A stretch of DNA of 64,000 bases from JASGIT01 sp047601665 (GCA_047601665.1 JASGIT010000001.1:1240001-1304000), one strand, 5' to 3'. Positions 49,814 through 58,643 are shown, counted from the stretch's first letter. Numbers and translations: made by a program. The notes: a model not told the origin generated them from the sequence alone.

Positions 49814-51100
49814 ATGGGCCTTTTGCAATGGACGGAGCGCCCCGCCACGGCGCTGCAATCGGGCGGCGTGATCGGCCCCGACGAGCGACTGCCCTGGCCG
49901 CAGACGGGGCTCATGGGCATCCAGCACGTGATCGCCATGTTCGGCTCCACGGTGCTTGCGCCCATCCTCATGGGGTTCGACCCGAACCTCGCGGTGTTCA
50001 TGAGCGGCATCGGCACGCTGATTTTCTTTCTCATCACCGGCGGCAAGGTGCCGAGCTACCTGGGCTCGTCGTTCGCCTTCATCGGCGTGGTGATCGCGGC
50101 CACGGCCTATGCAGGCAAGGGGCCGAACGGCAACGTGGGCGTGGCGCTGGGCGGCATCATCGCCTGCGGCGCGGTGTACGTGGTGGTGGGGCTGGTGGTG
50201 CACGCCATTGGCGCGGGCTGGATCGAGCGCTTCATGCCGCCGGTGGTGACGGGCGCGGTGGTGGCCGTGATCGGGCTGAACCTCGCGGCCATTCCGGTGA
50301 AGAACATGGCCGCCAGCAATTTCGACAGCTGGATGCAGGCGCTCACTTTCCTGTGCGTGGCGCTGGTGGCGGTGTTCACGCGCGGCATGGTGCAGCGGCT
50401 GCTGATCCTGGTAGGGCTGATCGTGGCGAGCGTGCTCTACGCCGTGCTGACCAACGGGCTGGGCCTGGGCAAGCCGCTGGACCTGTCGGGCGTGGCGAAC
50501 GCGCCGTGGTTCGGCGTGCCGCACTTCCAGGCGCCGGTGTTCAGCGCCAGCGCCATGCTGCTGATGGTGCCCGTGGTCATCATCCTGGTGGCCGAGAACC
50601 TGGGCCACATCAAGGCCGTGACGGCGATGACGGGCAAGAACCTCGACCCGTACCTGGGCCGGGCCTTCATCGGCGACGGCATCGCCACCATGGTGAGCAG
50701 CGCGGCGGGCGGCACGGGCGTGACCACCTATGCGGAGAACATCGGCGTGATGGCGGCCACGCGCATCTACTCCACCGCCGTGTTCCTGGTGGCGGCGCTG
50801 CTGGCGGTGCTGCTGGGCTTCAGCCCCAAGTTCGGCGCGCTGATCCAGGCGATTCCGCTGCCGGTGATGGGCGGCGTGTCCATCGTGGTGTTCGGCCTGA
50901 TCGCCATCGCGGGAGCCAAGATCTGGGTGGACAACCGCGTGGACTTTTCGCAGAACAAGAACCTGATCGTGGCGGCCATCACGCTCATCCTGGGCACGGG
51001 CGAGTTCACGCTGAAGTTCGGCGACTTCGCGCTGGGCGGCATCGGCACCGCGACGTTCGGCGCCATCCTGCTGTATGCGCTGCTGAACCGCCAGCGTTGA
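49814..51100 (+). CDS. NCS2 family uracil/xanthine permease
   Basis: A 428-residue inner-membrane nucleobase-proton symporter of the NCS2 (NAT) family, with about fourteen helices. Signature segments are QHVIAMFGSTVLAPILMGFD near residue 37, PSYLGSSFAFIGVV, and the late GGTGVTTYAENIGVMAATRIYS, which carries the substrate-binding NAT motif region. This last segment is of the uracil/pyrimidine (UraA/RutG-like) type. AAGGAGA precedes the ATG well. No catabolic genes for pyrimidines are nearby. Confidence 0.93.
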   Translation: MGLLQWTERPATALQSGGVIGPDERLPWPQTGLMGIQHVIAMFGSTVLAPILMGFDPNLAVFMSGIGTLIFFLITGGKVPSYLGSSFAFIGVVIAATAYAGKGPNGNVGVALGGIIACGAVYVVVGLVVHAIGAGWIERFMPPVVTGAVVAVIGLNLAAIPVKNMAASNFDSWMQALTFLCVALVAVFTRGMVQRLLILVGLIVASVLYAVLTNGLGLGKPLDLSGVANAPWFGVPHFQAPVFSASAMLLMVPVVIILVAENLGHIKAVTAMTGKNLDPYLGRAFIGDGIATMVSSAAGGTGVTTYAENIGVMAATRIYSTAVFLVAALLAVLLGFSPKFGALIQAIPLPVMGGVSIVVFGLIAIAGAKIWVDNRVDFSQNKNLIVAAITLILGTGEFTLKFGDFALGGIGTATFGAILLYALLNRQR

Positions 51101-51107
51101 TGTTGCG

Positions 51108-51812
51108 CTAGCGTTTCAGCAGCGACCACACCAACTCGATGCCCGCGTCCAGCAGGTCGAACTGGTCGCTGCGGCCCTCCAGCCGTTCGCGCTGCTGGGC
51201 GCGCTCCTCGCGGGCGCGGCTGCGCTCCAGGGCGACGAGGGCGTCGGCCAGCGCGTCGGGCGAGCCTTTTTTCTGGTCGTAGCGGGCCAGGGCCTTGTCC
51301 ACGGCCTGCGGATCGAGCAGCGCGAGGGCCGAGCGGCACCAGGGGCAGGCATGGTCGTTGCGGATGTCCACGGTGCCGCCGCAGCAGGTGCAGTGGATGG
51401 TGCTCACGCGCTCGGCCAGCGCCTTGATCTCGGCCTGCGAGAGGTGGCGCACGAAGCCTTTTTCCACCATGAACGCGCCGAACGTGGAAAAGCGCCCGTG
51501 CCGCGCGGCGCAGCGGTAGGTGACGTAGCGCCCGCCCTGGGCCACGTCGTAGCCCTTGGACAGCGCCTGGGCGCAGCGCGGGCACTTCAGGCGCTCGGGG
51601 ATGGGGTGGCGCGCGTCGTCGCGGTGCTCATGCAGCAGCTCGAACAGCGTCAGCACGGCGGCGGGGGCCATGCGCGTGTTCTCCTGCGGGTCGAACCACA
51701 GGCCCTGGCAGGCAAAGCACAGGTCGATGTCCAGCGCGCGCCCGTCGCTGGCGGCGAAGCGGCGTGTATCCATGGGTACGGAGCAGGAGGGGCAGTGCGT
51801 GGGGACGGGCAT
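51108..51812 (-). CDS. Zinc-ribbon (zf-TFIIB-like) protein
   Basis: A 234-residue cytosolic protein with several CxxC zinc-ribbon modules: CPSC...CFAC at the N-terminus (zf-TFIIB type, with ALDIDLCFACQGLWFD), CPRC in the middle, and CTCC...CPWC near residue 160. The C-terminal part is charged and helical (RAREERAQQRERLEGR). Its function is unknown; such proteins are often annotated only by their zinc ribbons. I choose the ATG at 51812, which starts directly before the first ribbon. It is convergent with the permease gene, the stops lying 7 bases apart. Confidence 0.85.
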   Translation of the reverse strand: MPVPTHCPSCSVPMDTRRFAASDGRALDIDLCFACQGLWFDPQENTRMAPAAVLTLFELLHEHRDDARHPIPERLKCPRCAQALSKGYDVAQGGRYVTYRCAARHGRFSTFGAFMVEKGFVRHLSQAEIKALAERVSTIHCTCCGGTVDIRNDHACPWCRSALALLDPQAVDKALARYDQKKGSPDALADALVALERSRAREERAQQRERLEGRSDQFDLLDAGIELVWSLLKR

Positions 51813-51970
51813 GGCGGCGGTGATGGTACTGAACCGCAAAAACTGACGCCGGACAAACGCCGGTGCAACCATTTACGGCGGCTTCACCGCGCCTGCACGC
51901 GCCCGACAGCCGCCCGCGCTGCAATGCCTGCACGCGGCCGCCGTCATGGCCGCGCGCAAGGAGTTTTGTG

Positions 51971-52624
51971 ATGAAGAAGTTTCTCCAACATGCCCTGGCC
52001 CTGGCTGCGCTGGGCACCGTCGCCGCCGCGGCCCAGGCCGCCGGGCCGGATTCGACCAACACGCCCAATGTGTACGTGGGCGGTGGCGTGTCGTTCGGGC
52101 GCGCGTCCGGCCTGGGCGGCAAGATCGACGATGCGCTGGCGAACCAGGGCTATGGCAGCAGCAGTGCGGCGGACAAGTCCAGCGCCAACCCGAACCTGAG
52201 GCTGGGCTACCGCATCAACCCCAACCTCGCGGTGGAAGCCACTTACGACCGCATCGGCCGCATGGACGTGTCGTCCGTGGTGGACGGCGATGCGGCGGCG
52301 GGCCACTGGAAGTCGCAGGGCCTGGGCCTGCACGCGCTGGCGATCGCGCCGCTGAACGACCAGTGGTCGGTGTATGGCCGCCTGGGCGTGGAGCGCTGGC
52401 ACACGCGCATGGACCTGGGCTCCACCGACGGCGGCCCGACGGCGCTGTCCAACAGCGCCAACAGCACCTCGCTGGTGCTGGGCGCGGGGGCCAGCTACGC
52501 CATCTCGCGCAATGTGGACGCCACGGCCGAACTGGTGCACTACACCCATGTGGGCGACGAGGGCAGCACGGGCCGCACGGGGGTGAACCAGGTCAACGTG
52601 GGCCTGCTGTACCACTTCCTCTGA
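51971..52624 (+). CDS. Small outer-membrane beta-barrel protein (OmpA/OmpX-like)
   Basis: A 217-residue outer-membrane protein. The signal peptide is cut near AAQAAG (residue 23). The remainder alternates polar and apolar residues as an eight-stranded barrel (LRLGYRINPNLAVEATYDRI, YGRLGVERWHTRMDLG) and ends with a phenylalanine strand signal (VGLLYHFL). There is no peptidoglycan-binding domain. AAGGAG lies shortly before the ATG. Role unknown; related barrels act in adhesion or stress resistance. Confidence 0.88.
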   Translation: MKKFLQHALALAALGTVAAAAQAAGPDSTNTPNVYVGGGVSFGRASGLGGKIDDALANQGYGSSSAADKSSANPNLRLGYRINPNLAVEATYDRIGRMDVSSVVDGDAAAGHWKSQGLGLHALAIAPLNDQWSVYGRLGVERWHTRMDLGSTDGGPTALSNSANSTSLVLGAGASYAISRNVDATAELVHYTHVGDEGSTGRTGVNQVNVGLLYHFL

Positions 52625-52663
52625 CGGCGCGGCGCGGGCGGCGCGCGCCGCCCGCCAGGCGTG

Positions 52664-53248
52664 TCAGGCGTGCTCGAAGTGGAACACCGCCGTGCTCGCC
52701 AGCGCGTTGGGCGCGAAGCGCCGGATGTTGCCTTCCTGCAGCCCGAAGGCGTCGATGATGCGCAGCCGGTTCTTGTGCGCGAGCACCTCGAAGTCCTTGT
52801 ACGTGCCCACGCGGATGTTGGGCGTGTCGTACCACTGGTAGGGCAGCCGCCGCGTGACGGGCATCCGCCCCAGCAGTACCGACAGCCGGTTGGGCCAGTG
52901 CGCGAAGTTGGGAAAGGCGACGATGCCCGCGCGCCCGATGCGCGCCGTCTCCCGCAGCATGGTCTCGGCGTTGCGCAGGTGTTGCAGCGTGTCGATCTGC
53001 AGCACCACGTCGAAGCTGTTGTCCTCGAAGATGGCCAGGCCGTCCTCGAGGTTGAGTTGCAGCACGTTCACGCCGCGCCGCACGCAGGCGAGCACGTTGG
53101 CGTCGGCGTATTCCACGCCGTAGCCGGTGCAGCCGCGCTCGGCCTGCAGGTGCGCGAGCAGCGCGCCGTCGCCGCAGCCCAGGTCGAGCACGCGCGCGCC
53201 GGGGGGCACGAGTTGCGCGATGGCGCGCAGGGTGGCTTTCTCGGTCAT
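52664..53248 (-). CDS. metW: Methionine biosynthesis protein MetW
   Basis: A 194-residue SAM-dependent-methyltransferase-like protein that works with MetX in betaproteobacteria; it is thought to activate homoserine acylation. The SAM-binding motif VLDLGCGDGALLAHL (residues 20-34) and later GIVAFPNFAHWPNRL are typical of MetW. Its ATG overlaps the metX stop (ATGA), so the pair is translationally coupled and shares the SAM-II riboswitch upstream of metX. Confidence 0.95.
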   Translation of the reverse strand: MTEKATLRAIAQLVPPGARVLDLGCGDGALLAHLQAERGCTGYGVEYADANVLACVRRGVNVLQLNLEDGLAIFEDNSFDVVLQIDTLQHLRNAETMLRETARIGRAGIVAFPNFAHWPNRLSVLLGRMPVTRRLPYQWYDTPNIRVGTYKDFEVLAHKNRLRIIDAFGLQEGNIRRFAPNALASTAVFHFEHA

Positions 53249-54375
53249 GCGCCGATCTCCTTCGCAATGTTCTCGAAATAGGAGCGCATCACGCCCAGGT
53301 AGCGCGGGTCTTCGAGCAAAAACGCATCGTGGCCGTGCGGCGCGTCGATCTCGGCGTAGGCCACGCTGCGGTGGTTGTCGAGCAGTGCTTTCACGATCTC
53401 GCGGCTGCGCGCGGGGGCGAAGCGCCAGTCGGTGGTGAAGCTCACCAGCAGGAACCGGGCCTGCGCCGCGGCCAGCGCCTGCGTGAGGTTGCCGCCGTGG
53501 CGCTTGGCGGGGTCGAAGTAGTCGAGCGCGCGGGTGATGAGCAGGTAGGTGTTGGCGTCGAAGTAGTCGCTGAACTTGTCGCCCTGGTGGCGCAGATAGC
53601 TTTCGATTTGGAATTCGACCTCCTGCGTGCTGTATTTGAGGTCGATGCCTTCGCGCAGCTGGCGGCCGAATTTCTCGTTCATCACGTCGTCGGAGAGGTA
53701 CGTGATGTGGCCGATCATGCGCGCGATGCGCAGGCCGCGCTTCGGGATGACGCCGTGCTGGTAGAAGTGGCCGCCGTGGAAGTCCGGGTCGGTGACGATG
53801 GCGCGGCGCGCCACCTCGTTGAAGGCGATGTTCTCCGCCGTAAGGTTGGGCGCGCTGGCCACCACCACGGCATGGTGCGTGCGGCCGGGGTATTGCAGCG
53901 TCCACGACAGCGCCTGCATCCCGCCCAGGCTGCCGCCCAGCACGGCGGCGAGTTTCTCGATGCCCAGGGCGTCGAGCAGCCGCGCCTGGGCGTTGACCCA
54001 GTCCTCCACGGTGACGACGGGGAAGTCCGCGCCATAGACCTGGCCCGTGGCGGGGTTGACGTGCATGGGGCCGGTGGAGCCGAAGCACGAGCCCAGGTTG
54101 TTCACACCGATGACGAAGAAGCGGTTCGTGTCCACCGGTTTGCCGGGGCCGATCATGTTGTCCCACCAGCCCTCGCTTTTGGGCTGGCCCTCGTACATGC
54201 CCGCCACGTGGTGCGATGCGTTGAGCGCATGGCACACGAGCACGGCGTTGGAGCGGTCGGCGTTGAGCTGGCCGTAGGTCTCGTAGGCCAGGGTGTAGTC
54301 GCTGATGGACGCGCCGCTGCTCAAGGGCAGCGCATCCGCGAAGTGCATGGTCTGGGGCGTGGCGATGAAGGACAT
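53245..54375 (-). CDS. metX: Homoserine O-acyltransferase MetX
   Basis: MetX acylates homoserine (with succinyl- or acetyl-CoA) at the first committed step of methionine synthesis. The 376-residue alpha/beta-hydrolase has the nucleophile Ser149 in LGGSLGGM, the family segment NNLGSCFGSTGP, and the late DAPHGHDAFL with the catalytic histidine. I choose the ATG at 54375; an ATG 15 bases upstream lies within the terminator stem. There is no Shine-Dalgarno sequence, since the hairpin and T run directly abut the start. Expression should be shut off by SAM through the upstream riboswitch. Confidence 0.96.
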   Translation of the reverse strand: MSFIATPQTMHFADALPLSSGASISDYTLAYETYGQLNADRSNAVLVCHALNASHHVAGMYEGQPKSEGWWDNMIGPGKPVDTNRFFVIGVNNLGSCFGSTGPMHVNPATGQVYGADFPVVTVEDWVNAQARLLDALGIEKLAAVLGGSLGGMQALSWTLQYPGRTHHAVVVASAPNLTAENIAFNEVARRAIVTDPDFHGGHFYQHGVIPKRGLRIARMIGHITYLSDDVMNEKFGRQLREGIDLKYSTQEVEFQIESYLRHQGDKFSDYFDANTYLLITRALDYFDPAKRHGGNLTQALAAAQARFLLVSFTTDWRFAPARSREIVKALLDNHRSVAYAEIDAPHGHDAFLLEDPRYLGVMRSYFENIAKEIGA

Positions 54376-54376
54376 G

Positions 54377-54410
54377 AAAAAACCCGGCATCGCTAAAAAC
54401 GAGGCCGGGC
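54377..54410 (-). terminator. Terminator/attenuator hairpin directly before metX
   Basis: On the minus strand CCCGGC pairs with GCCGGG, with inner TCG/CGA around a TTTTTAG loop, followed by TTTTTT and then C and the metX ATG. It sits 18 bases downstream of the SAM-II aptamer and looks like its expression platform. GCCCG in its 5' arm could instead pair with CGGGC in stem P1 of the aptamer. Confidence 0.75.
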
Positions 54411-54427
54411 CGGAGGGGTCGTCGGAC

Positions 54428-54480
54428 GGGTCTTTAGCTGGATTTATAAAGCGCCCGCAAGCTACGGCAAATCGGCGCGA
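54428..54480 (-). promoter_or_regulatory. SAM-II riboswitch controlling metX-metW
   Basis: On the minus strand the 53 bases keep, in order, the SAM-II blocks as I remember them from the env12 aptamer: TCGCGC, GATTT, CCGTA, TTGC, GCGC, TATAAAT and AGCTAAA. Stem P1 is GCGCC/GGCGC. GATTT can pair with AAATC, and TTGC with the GC-(T)-AA of AGCTAAA, giving the H-type pseudoknot. The uridine in GCTAA corresponds to the SAM-contacting base. The element lies upstream of the homoserine acyltransferase gene, a standard SAM-II target. A terminator hairpin follows. SAM-II is known mainly from alphaproteobacteria. Weak promoter candidate: TACACT just upstream. Confidence 0.85.
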
Positions 54481-54501
54481 AGAGCCGCCAGTGTACTCCC
54501 G

Positions 54502-55677
54502 TCAGGCCATGGGCAGGCCCACGTAATTTTCGGCCAGCGCGGCGGAGGCGGCGCGGGAGTGGACGATGTAGTCCAGCTCCGCCTCCTGCACCTTGGCCTC
54601 GAACGCGCCCGCCTCGGGAAAGCGGTGCAGCAGCGAGGTCATCCACCACGAGAAGCGCTCGGCCTTCCAGATGCGGGCGAGGCAGCGGGCGGAATAGCCG
54701 TCGATGCCCTCGTCGCTGCGCCCGGCGTAGTGCTGCGCCAGCGCCTGCGACAGGAAGCCCACGTCCGACGCCGCGAGGTTCAGCCCCTTGGCCCCCGTGG
54801 GCGGCACGATGTGGGCCGCGTCGCCCGCGAGGAACAGGCGGCCGAAGCGCATCGGCTCGGTGACGAAGCTGCGCAGCGGGGCGATGCTTTTTTCGAGCGA
54901 CGGGCCGGTGACGAGCCGCTCGCGCGCCTCCGGGTCCAGGCGCAGGCGCAGTTCGTTCCAGAAGGCGTCGTCGCTCCAGGCCTCGGCCTTTTCGGTCAGC
55001 GGCACCTGCAGGTAGTAGCGGCTGCGTGTGCTGCTGCGCTGGCTGCACAGGGCGAAGCCGCGCTCGGTGTGGGCGTAGATCAGTTCCTCGGACACGGGCG
55101 GCGTGTCGGAGAGCAGGCCCAGCCAGCCAAAGGGGTAGACCTTCTCGAACGTGTGCAGCCGGTCGGACGGCACGCTGGCGCGGCAGATGCCGTGGAAGCC
55201 GTCGCAGCCGACGATGAAGTCGCAGTGCAGTTCATGGGTCTGCCCGGCGGCCTCGTAGCGCACCACGGGCTGGTCGCCGTCGAAGCCGGCGGGCTGCACG
55301 TAGCGCGCCTCGTACACGGTGGGCAGGCCCGCCGCGGCGCGCGCGTCCATCAGGTCGCGCGTCACCTCGGTCTGGCCGTAGACCACCACGCGCTTGCCGC
55401 CCGTGAGGCCGTGCAGGTCGATGCGGTGGCGCTGGCCGCCGAACAACAGCTCGATGCCGTCGTGCGGCAGCCCTTCGGCGCGCAGGCGGGTATCGGCCCC
55501 GGCCTGGGCCAGCAGATCCACCGTGGTCTGCTCCAGCACGCCGGCGCGGATGCGGCCGCGCACGTGCTCGGCGCTCTGGCGTTCGAGGATGACGTTGGCA
55601 ATGCCCGCTTGGTGGAGCAGTTGGCCGAGCAGCAGGCCGGCGGGGCCTGCACCGATGATGGCGACTTGGGTGCGCAT
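54502..55677 (-). CDS. pobA: 4-hydroxybenzoate 3-monooxygenase
   Basis: PobA hydroxylates 4-hydroxybenzoate to protocatechuate using FAD and NADPH. The 391-residue product matches the Pseudomonas enzyme in length (394). It has the dinucleotide-binding motif AIIGAGPAGLLLG at residue 6, the GCDGFHGICR segment (DG motif) and the second FAD motif GDAAHIVPPTGAKGLN near residue 290. AGGAG lies before the ATG at 55677. It is divergent from an IclR-type regulator (PobR), the usual arrangement. metX lies downstream on the same strand behind its own riboswitch. Confidence 0.96.
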   Translation of the reverse strand: MRTQVAIIGAGPAGLLLGQLLHQAGIANVILERQSAEHVRGRIRAGVLEQTTVDLLAQAGADTRLRAEGLPHDGIELLFGGQRHRIDLHGLTGGKRVVVYGQTEVTRDLMDARAAAGLPTVYEARYVQPAGFDGDQPVVRYEAAGQTHELHCDFIVGCDGFHGICRASVPSDRLHTFEKVYPFGWLGLLSDTPPVSEELIYAHTERGFALCSQRSSTRSRYYLQVPLTEKAEAWSDDAFWNELRLRLDPEARERLVTGPSLEKSIAPLRSFVTEPMRFGRLFLAGDAAHIVPPTGAKGLNLAASDVGFLSQALAQHYAGRSDEGIDGYSARCLARIWKAERFSWWMTSLLHRFPEAGAFEAKVQEAELDYIVHSRAASAALAENYVGLPMA

Positions 55678-55753
55678 GGGTGTGTCTCCTGGTAGGTGTG
55701 CAGGCAGTGTCGGGCGATGGCCCCGCGCCCGCCAGACCATGCCCCGCCAATTC

Positions 55754-55788
55754 GCGCGATCACCGCACACCATGCGCGGCAATCGCGC
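55754..55788. promoter_or_regulatory. Possible PobR operator
   Basis: GCGCGAT (55754-55760) and ATCGCGC (55782-55788) form a seven-base inverted repeat with a 21-base gap, between the divergent pobA and pobR genes and just before the pobR start. IclR-type regulators of this pathway bind such intergenic repeats; the sequence is GC-rich, so chance is possible. Confidence 0.35.
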
Positions 55789-55799
55789 AAAATGTGCCG

Positions 55800-56597
55800 A
55801 TGCCCTCCCCCGCCCTGCCCCCGCTGGCCGCCGCCGACCACATCGCCGGGCTCTCCAAGGGCTTGGCGGTGCTGGAGAGTTTCGACACCGAGCGCCAGCG
55901 CCTCAACGCCACGCTGGCCGCGCAGCGCGCGGGCATCACGCGCGCGGCGGCGCGGCGGCACCTGCTCACGCTGGCGCACCTGGGCTATCTGGAGAGCGAT
56001 GGGCGCTACTTCTGGCTGAGCCCCAAGGTGCTGCGCCTGTCGGGCAGTTACCTCGCGTCGGCGCGGCTGCCCCGGCTGGTGCTGCCCGCGCTGCACCGGC
56101 TCAGCCTGCAGACGGGTCTGTCGTTCTCCGCCGCCGTGCTGGACGGCAGCGAGGTGGTCATCGTCGCGCGCAGTGCCTCGCCCCAGGGACAGCAAGACGG
56201 CCCGCAGCGCCTGGCCCACGGCCTGCACCTGGGCAGCCGCCTGCCCGCGCACGCCACGTCCACGGGCCGCGTGCTGCTCGCGGCGCTGGACGACGCGGCG
56301 CTGGCCGGCTGGCTGGCCGCGCGCGTGCTGCCGCGCCTGACGGCGCATACCGTGACCCAGCCCGCCACGCTGCTGGCGCTCTTGCACCAGGTGCGCGCGC
56401 AGGATTTCTGCCTGGCCGTGGAGGAACACGAACTCGGCGTGCAGGCCATCGCCGTGCCGCTGCGCGACGCCACGGGCCGCACCGTGGCCGCGCTCAACGT
56501 GGTGACCACGCCGCGGCGCATGGCGGCCAGGGTCATGGAGGACCAGCTGGCACCGCTGCTGCAGGAAGCGGCGCGGGAATTGCGCGACGTGCTGTAA
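55800..56597 (+). CDS. pobR: IclR family regulator, PobR/PcaR type
   Basis: A 265-residue regulator with an N-terminal winged helix-turn-helix (LAAQRAGITRAAARRHLLTL, about residues 39-58) and a C-terminal IclR effector domain (ARLPRLVLPALHRLSLQTGL to the end). Divergence from pobA, 122 bases between starts, marks it as the probable 4-hydroxybenzoate-responsive activator. The TRAAARRHLLTL recognition region and the LSGSYLAS segment are characteristic of the PobR/PcaU/PcaR subgroup. I choose the ATG at 55800, as a longer reading would extend over the promoter. Confidence 0.88.
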   Translation: MPSPALPPLAAADHIAGLSKGLAVLESFDTERQRLNATLAAQRAGITRAAARRHLLTLAHLGYLESDGRYFWLSPKVLRLSGSYLASARLPRLVLPALHRLSLQTGLSFSAAVLDGSEVVIVARSASPQGQQDGPQRLAHGLHLGSRLPAHATSTGRVLLAALDDAALAGWLAARVLPRLTAHTVTQPATLLALLHQVRAQDFCLAVEEHELGVQAIAVPLRDATGRTVAALNVVTTPRRMAARVMEDQLAPLLQEAARELRDVL

Positions 56598-56640
56598 GAG
56601 CCTGTTCAAGGTCTTTGCATGGTGCCCGCAAGGCGGCGCC

Positions 56641-57546
56641 TCAGCCGCCGGCCCCCGCATTCACCTGCACGCACAGCTCCCGCAGCACCTGCGCGGTCTT
56701 GCGGATCAGCGGCGTGGCCCGCTTCTTGGCCGACTGCGCCAGGCACAGCGTGCTCACCACGTGCGGCGCCTCGATCGGCAGCACGGCCAGGCTGGCGTGG
56801 GCGCTGTCGTGGCCCAGGGCGCTGCGCGTGAGCGTGGCGTAGCCGTAGCCGCCGCGCACCAGGTCGAGGATGACGGGCACGCTCGACACCTCCCACGCCA
56901 CCGGCAGCTTGACCTGCGACAGCGCGGCCTGGGCCTCCATGAGCTTGCGGAAGATCTGGCCCTGCTGCGGCACGATGAGCGGGAAGCGCGGCAGCTCGTC
57001 GAAGCGCACCGCGCCGCGCCCGGCCAGCGCGTCCCGCGGGCCGACGAGGCACAGCCGCTCCTCGAGCACGGGGGCGATCTCGATGTGCGGCTGCGGCTCG
57101 GGCGAATAGACCAGGCCCAGGTCCATGCGGCCCGTGGTCAGCCATTCGGCGATGTGCATCGAAAAGCCCTCGACCAGCGCCAGCCGGGCCTTGGGCATCT
57201 CGCGGCTGAAACGGTCGATGAGCGGCAGCGTGAGCCGCCGCGCCAGGCTGGGCGGCAGCCCGACGACGATGCGGCCCACGGGCTCGTCGCGCTGCGCGCC
57301 CAGGTCTTCCTTGGCTTGCGCCACGCGCTGCAGGATGGCGTGGCCGTGCTCCAGCAGGCGGCGGCCCGCGTCGGTCAGCGTCACGCCGCGGCCGGTGCGG
57401 ATGAGCAGGGTTTCGCGCAGCTCCGTCTCCAGCGCGCGCACCTGGCGGCTCAGGGCGGGCTGGGCCGTGTCCAGCAATACGGCGGCCTTGCTGAAGCTGC
57501 CGGTTTCGGCCACGTGGACGAAGGTTTCGATCTGCTGCAGGTTCAT
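56641..57546 (-). CDS. LysR family transcriptional regulator
   Basis: A 301-residue LysR-type regulator: N-terminal winged helix-turn-helix (residues 1-60, FSKAAVLLDTAQPALSRQVR) and a C-terminal substrate-binding-like effector domain (about 90-295). It is divergent from a Bug binding protein gene, 108 bases apart, with TGCC-N10-GGCA (57561-57578) in the gap as a possible binding site. The likely role is induction of that gene, and possibly further genes, by the transported compound. The start ATG at 57546 gives the standard LysR N-terminus (MNLQQIETFV). Confidence 0.93.
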   Translation of the reverse strand: MNLQQIETFVHVAETGSFSKAAVLLDTAQPALSRQVRALETELRETLLIRTGRGVTLTDAGRRLLEHGHAILQRVAQAKEDLGAQRDEPVGRIVVGLPPSLARRLTLPLIDRFSREMPKARLALVEGFSMHIAEWLTTGRMDLGLVYSPEPQPHIEIAPVLEERLCLVGPRDALAGRGAVRFDELPRFPLIVPQQGQIFRKLMEAQAALSQVKLPVAWEVSSVPVILDLVRGGYGYATLTRSALGHDSAHASLAVLPIEAPHVVSTLCLAQSAKKRATPLIRKTAQVLRELCVQVNAGAGG

Positions 57547-57654
57547 CGCTATGCCTGTTTTGCCATACCTGCTAGGCACAATAACGCATAGGTGCGCCAC
57601 GGCAAGTGCCCCAACAATGTCCGCGTCCAAACAACTGCACAAGAGGAGACAACC

Positions 57655-58635
57655 ATGGCTTTCACACTCACCCGCCGCCGCGCCCTACTCGGCCTGGCCG
57701 CGTCGGCGGCGCTGCCCGCGCTGGCCGATGGCAAGTGGCCCACCCGGGCCGTGCGCATCACCAACCCCTTCCCCGTGGGCGGCGGGCCGGACGGCGTGTC
57801 GCGCCTGGTGGCGGACAAGCTGAGCCGCGTCTGGGGCCAGTCGGTGTACGTGGAGAACCGGCCCGGCGGCAACGGCTTCATCGCCATCGACGCCTTCAAG
57901 CGCGGCGCGACGGACGGCACCGACCTGATCGTGCTGGACAACGTGCACATCGCCGCCTACCCGCACCTGTTCAAGAAGCTGCCGTACAACCTGGACAAGG
58001 ATTTCAACATCCTCATGCCGCTGTTCCGCAACTACTTCTTCGTCTGCGTGCCCACGGACAGCAAGTACAAGACCATGGCCGACCTGATCGCCGACGCCAA
58101 GGCGCGCCCCGGCCAGCTCAACTACGGCTCGTGGTCGGTGGGCAACCCGGTGCACCTGGGCTCGGCGCTGCTGGAGAGCATGACCGGCACGAAGATGGAG
58201 CACGTGATCTACAAGGAAACCAGCCAGCTCTACCAGGGCGTGGCCACGGGGCAACTGAGCTTCGCGCTCGGCTCGGTGGGCACCGCCGGGCCGCTGATGC
58301 GCGCGGGCAAGCTGCGCTTCCTGGCCGCCGCCGCGCCCAAGCGCATCGAGGGGTACGAGAACGTGCCCACGGTGTCCGAGTCGGGCGGCCCGGCGGGCTA
58401 CGCGGTGACGGGCTGGAACGCGCTGGCCACCAGCCCCGGCACGGCCCCCGCCGTGGCGGACAAGATCCGCGCCGACGTGCGCCAGGCGCTCACGGGGCAG
58501 GACGTGAAGGAGAAGTTCGCCGCCTTCGGCTACGAGAGCTTCAACCCCACGCCCGCCGAGTTCAAGCAGTTCATGGCGGACGAGAGCAAGCGCTTCGGCG
58601 ATGTGATCAGAAAGGCCGGGATGTCGCTGGACTGA
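57655..58635 (+). CDS. Bug family tripartite tricarboxylate transporter binding protein
   Basis: A 326-residue periplasmic binding protein. The N-terminus TRRRALLGLAASAALPALADG carries a twin Arg-Arg and may be a Tat-type signal; the mature part begins KWPTRAVRITNPFPVGGGPD. The conserved VENRPGGNGFIAID and DVKEKFAAFGYE segments are present. AGAGGAG lies before the ATG. It differs clearly from the Bug protein at 35.7 kb. The gene stands opposite a LysR regulator and converges on an M20 peptidase gene, the stops only 8 bases apart. Confidence 0.92.
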   Translation: MAFTLTRRRALLGLAASAALPALADGKWPTRAVRITNPFPVGGGPDGVSRLVADKLSRVWGQSVYVENRPGGNGFIAIDAFKRGATDGTDLIVLDNVHIAAYPHLFKKLPYNLDKDFNILMPLFRNYFFVCVPTDSKYKTMADLIADAKARPGQLNYGSWSVGNPVHLGSALLESMTGTKMEHVIYKETSQLYQGVATGQLSFALGSVGTAGPLMRAGKLRFLAAAAPKRIEGYENVPTVSESGGPAGYAVTGWNALATSPGTAPAVADKIRADVRQALTGQDVKEKFAAFGYESFNPTPAEFKQFMADESKRFGDVIRKAGMSLD

Positions 58636-58643
58636 CCGGCCAG

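Noticed and set aside
54443..54470. TTGCCG-16-TATAAA read as a sigma-70 promoter for metX
   Set aside because: These bases are conserved parts of the SAM-II aptamer itself; the promoter must lie further upstream.
56598..56640. AGAGCCTGTTCAAGGTCTTT after pobR as an insertion-sequence end
   Set aside because: Only one copy is in the window, with no transposase or matching inverted end.
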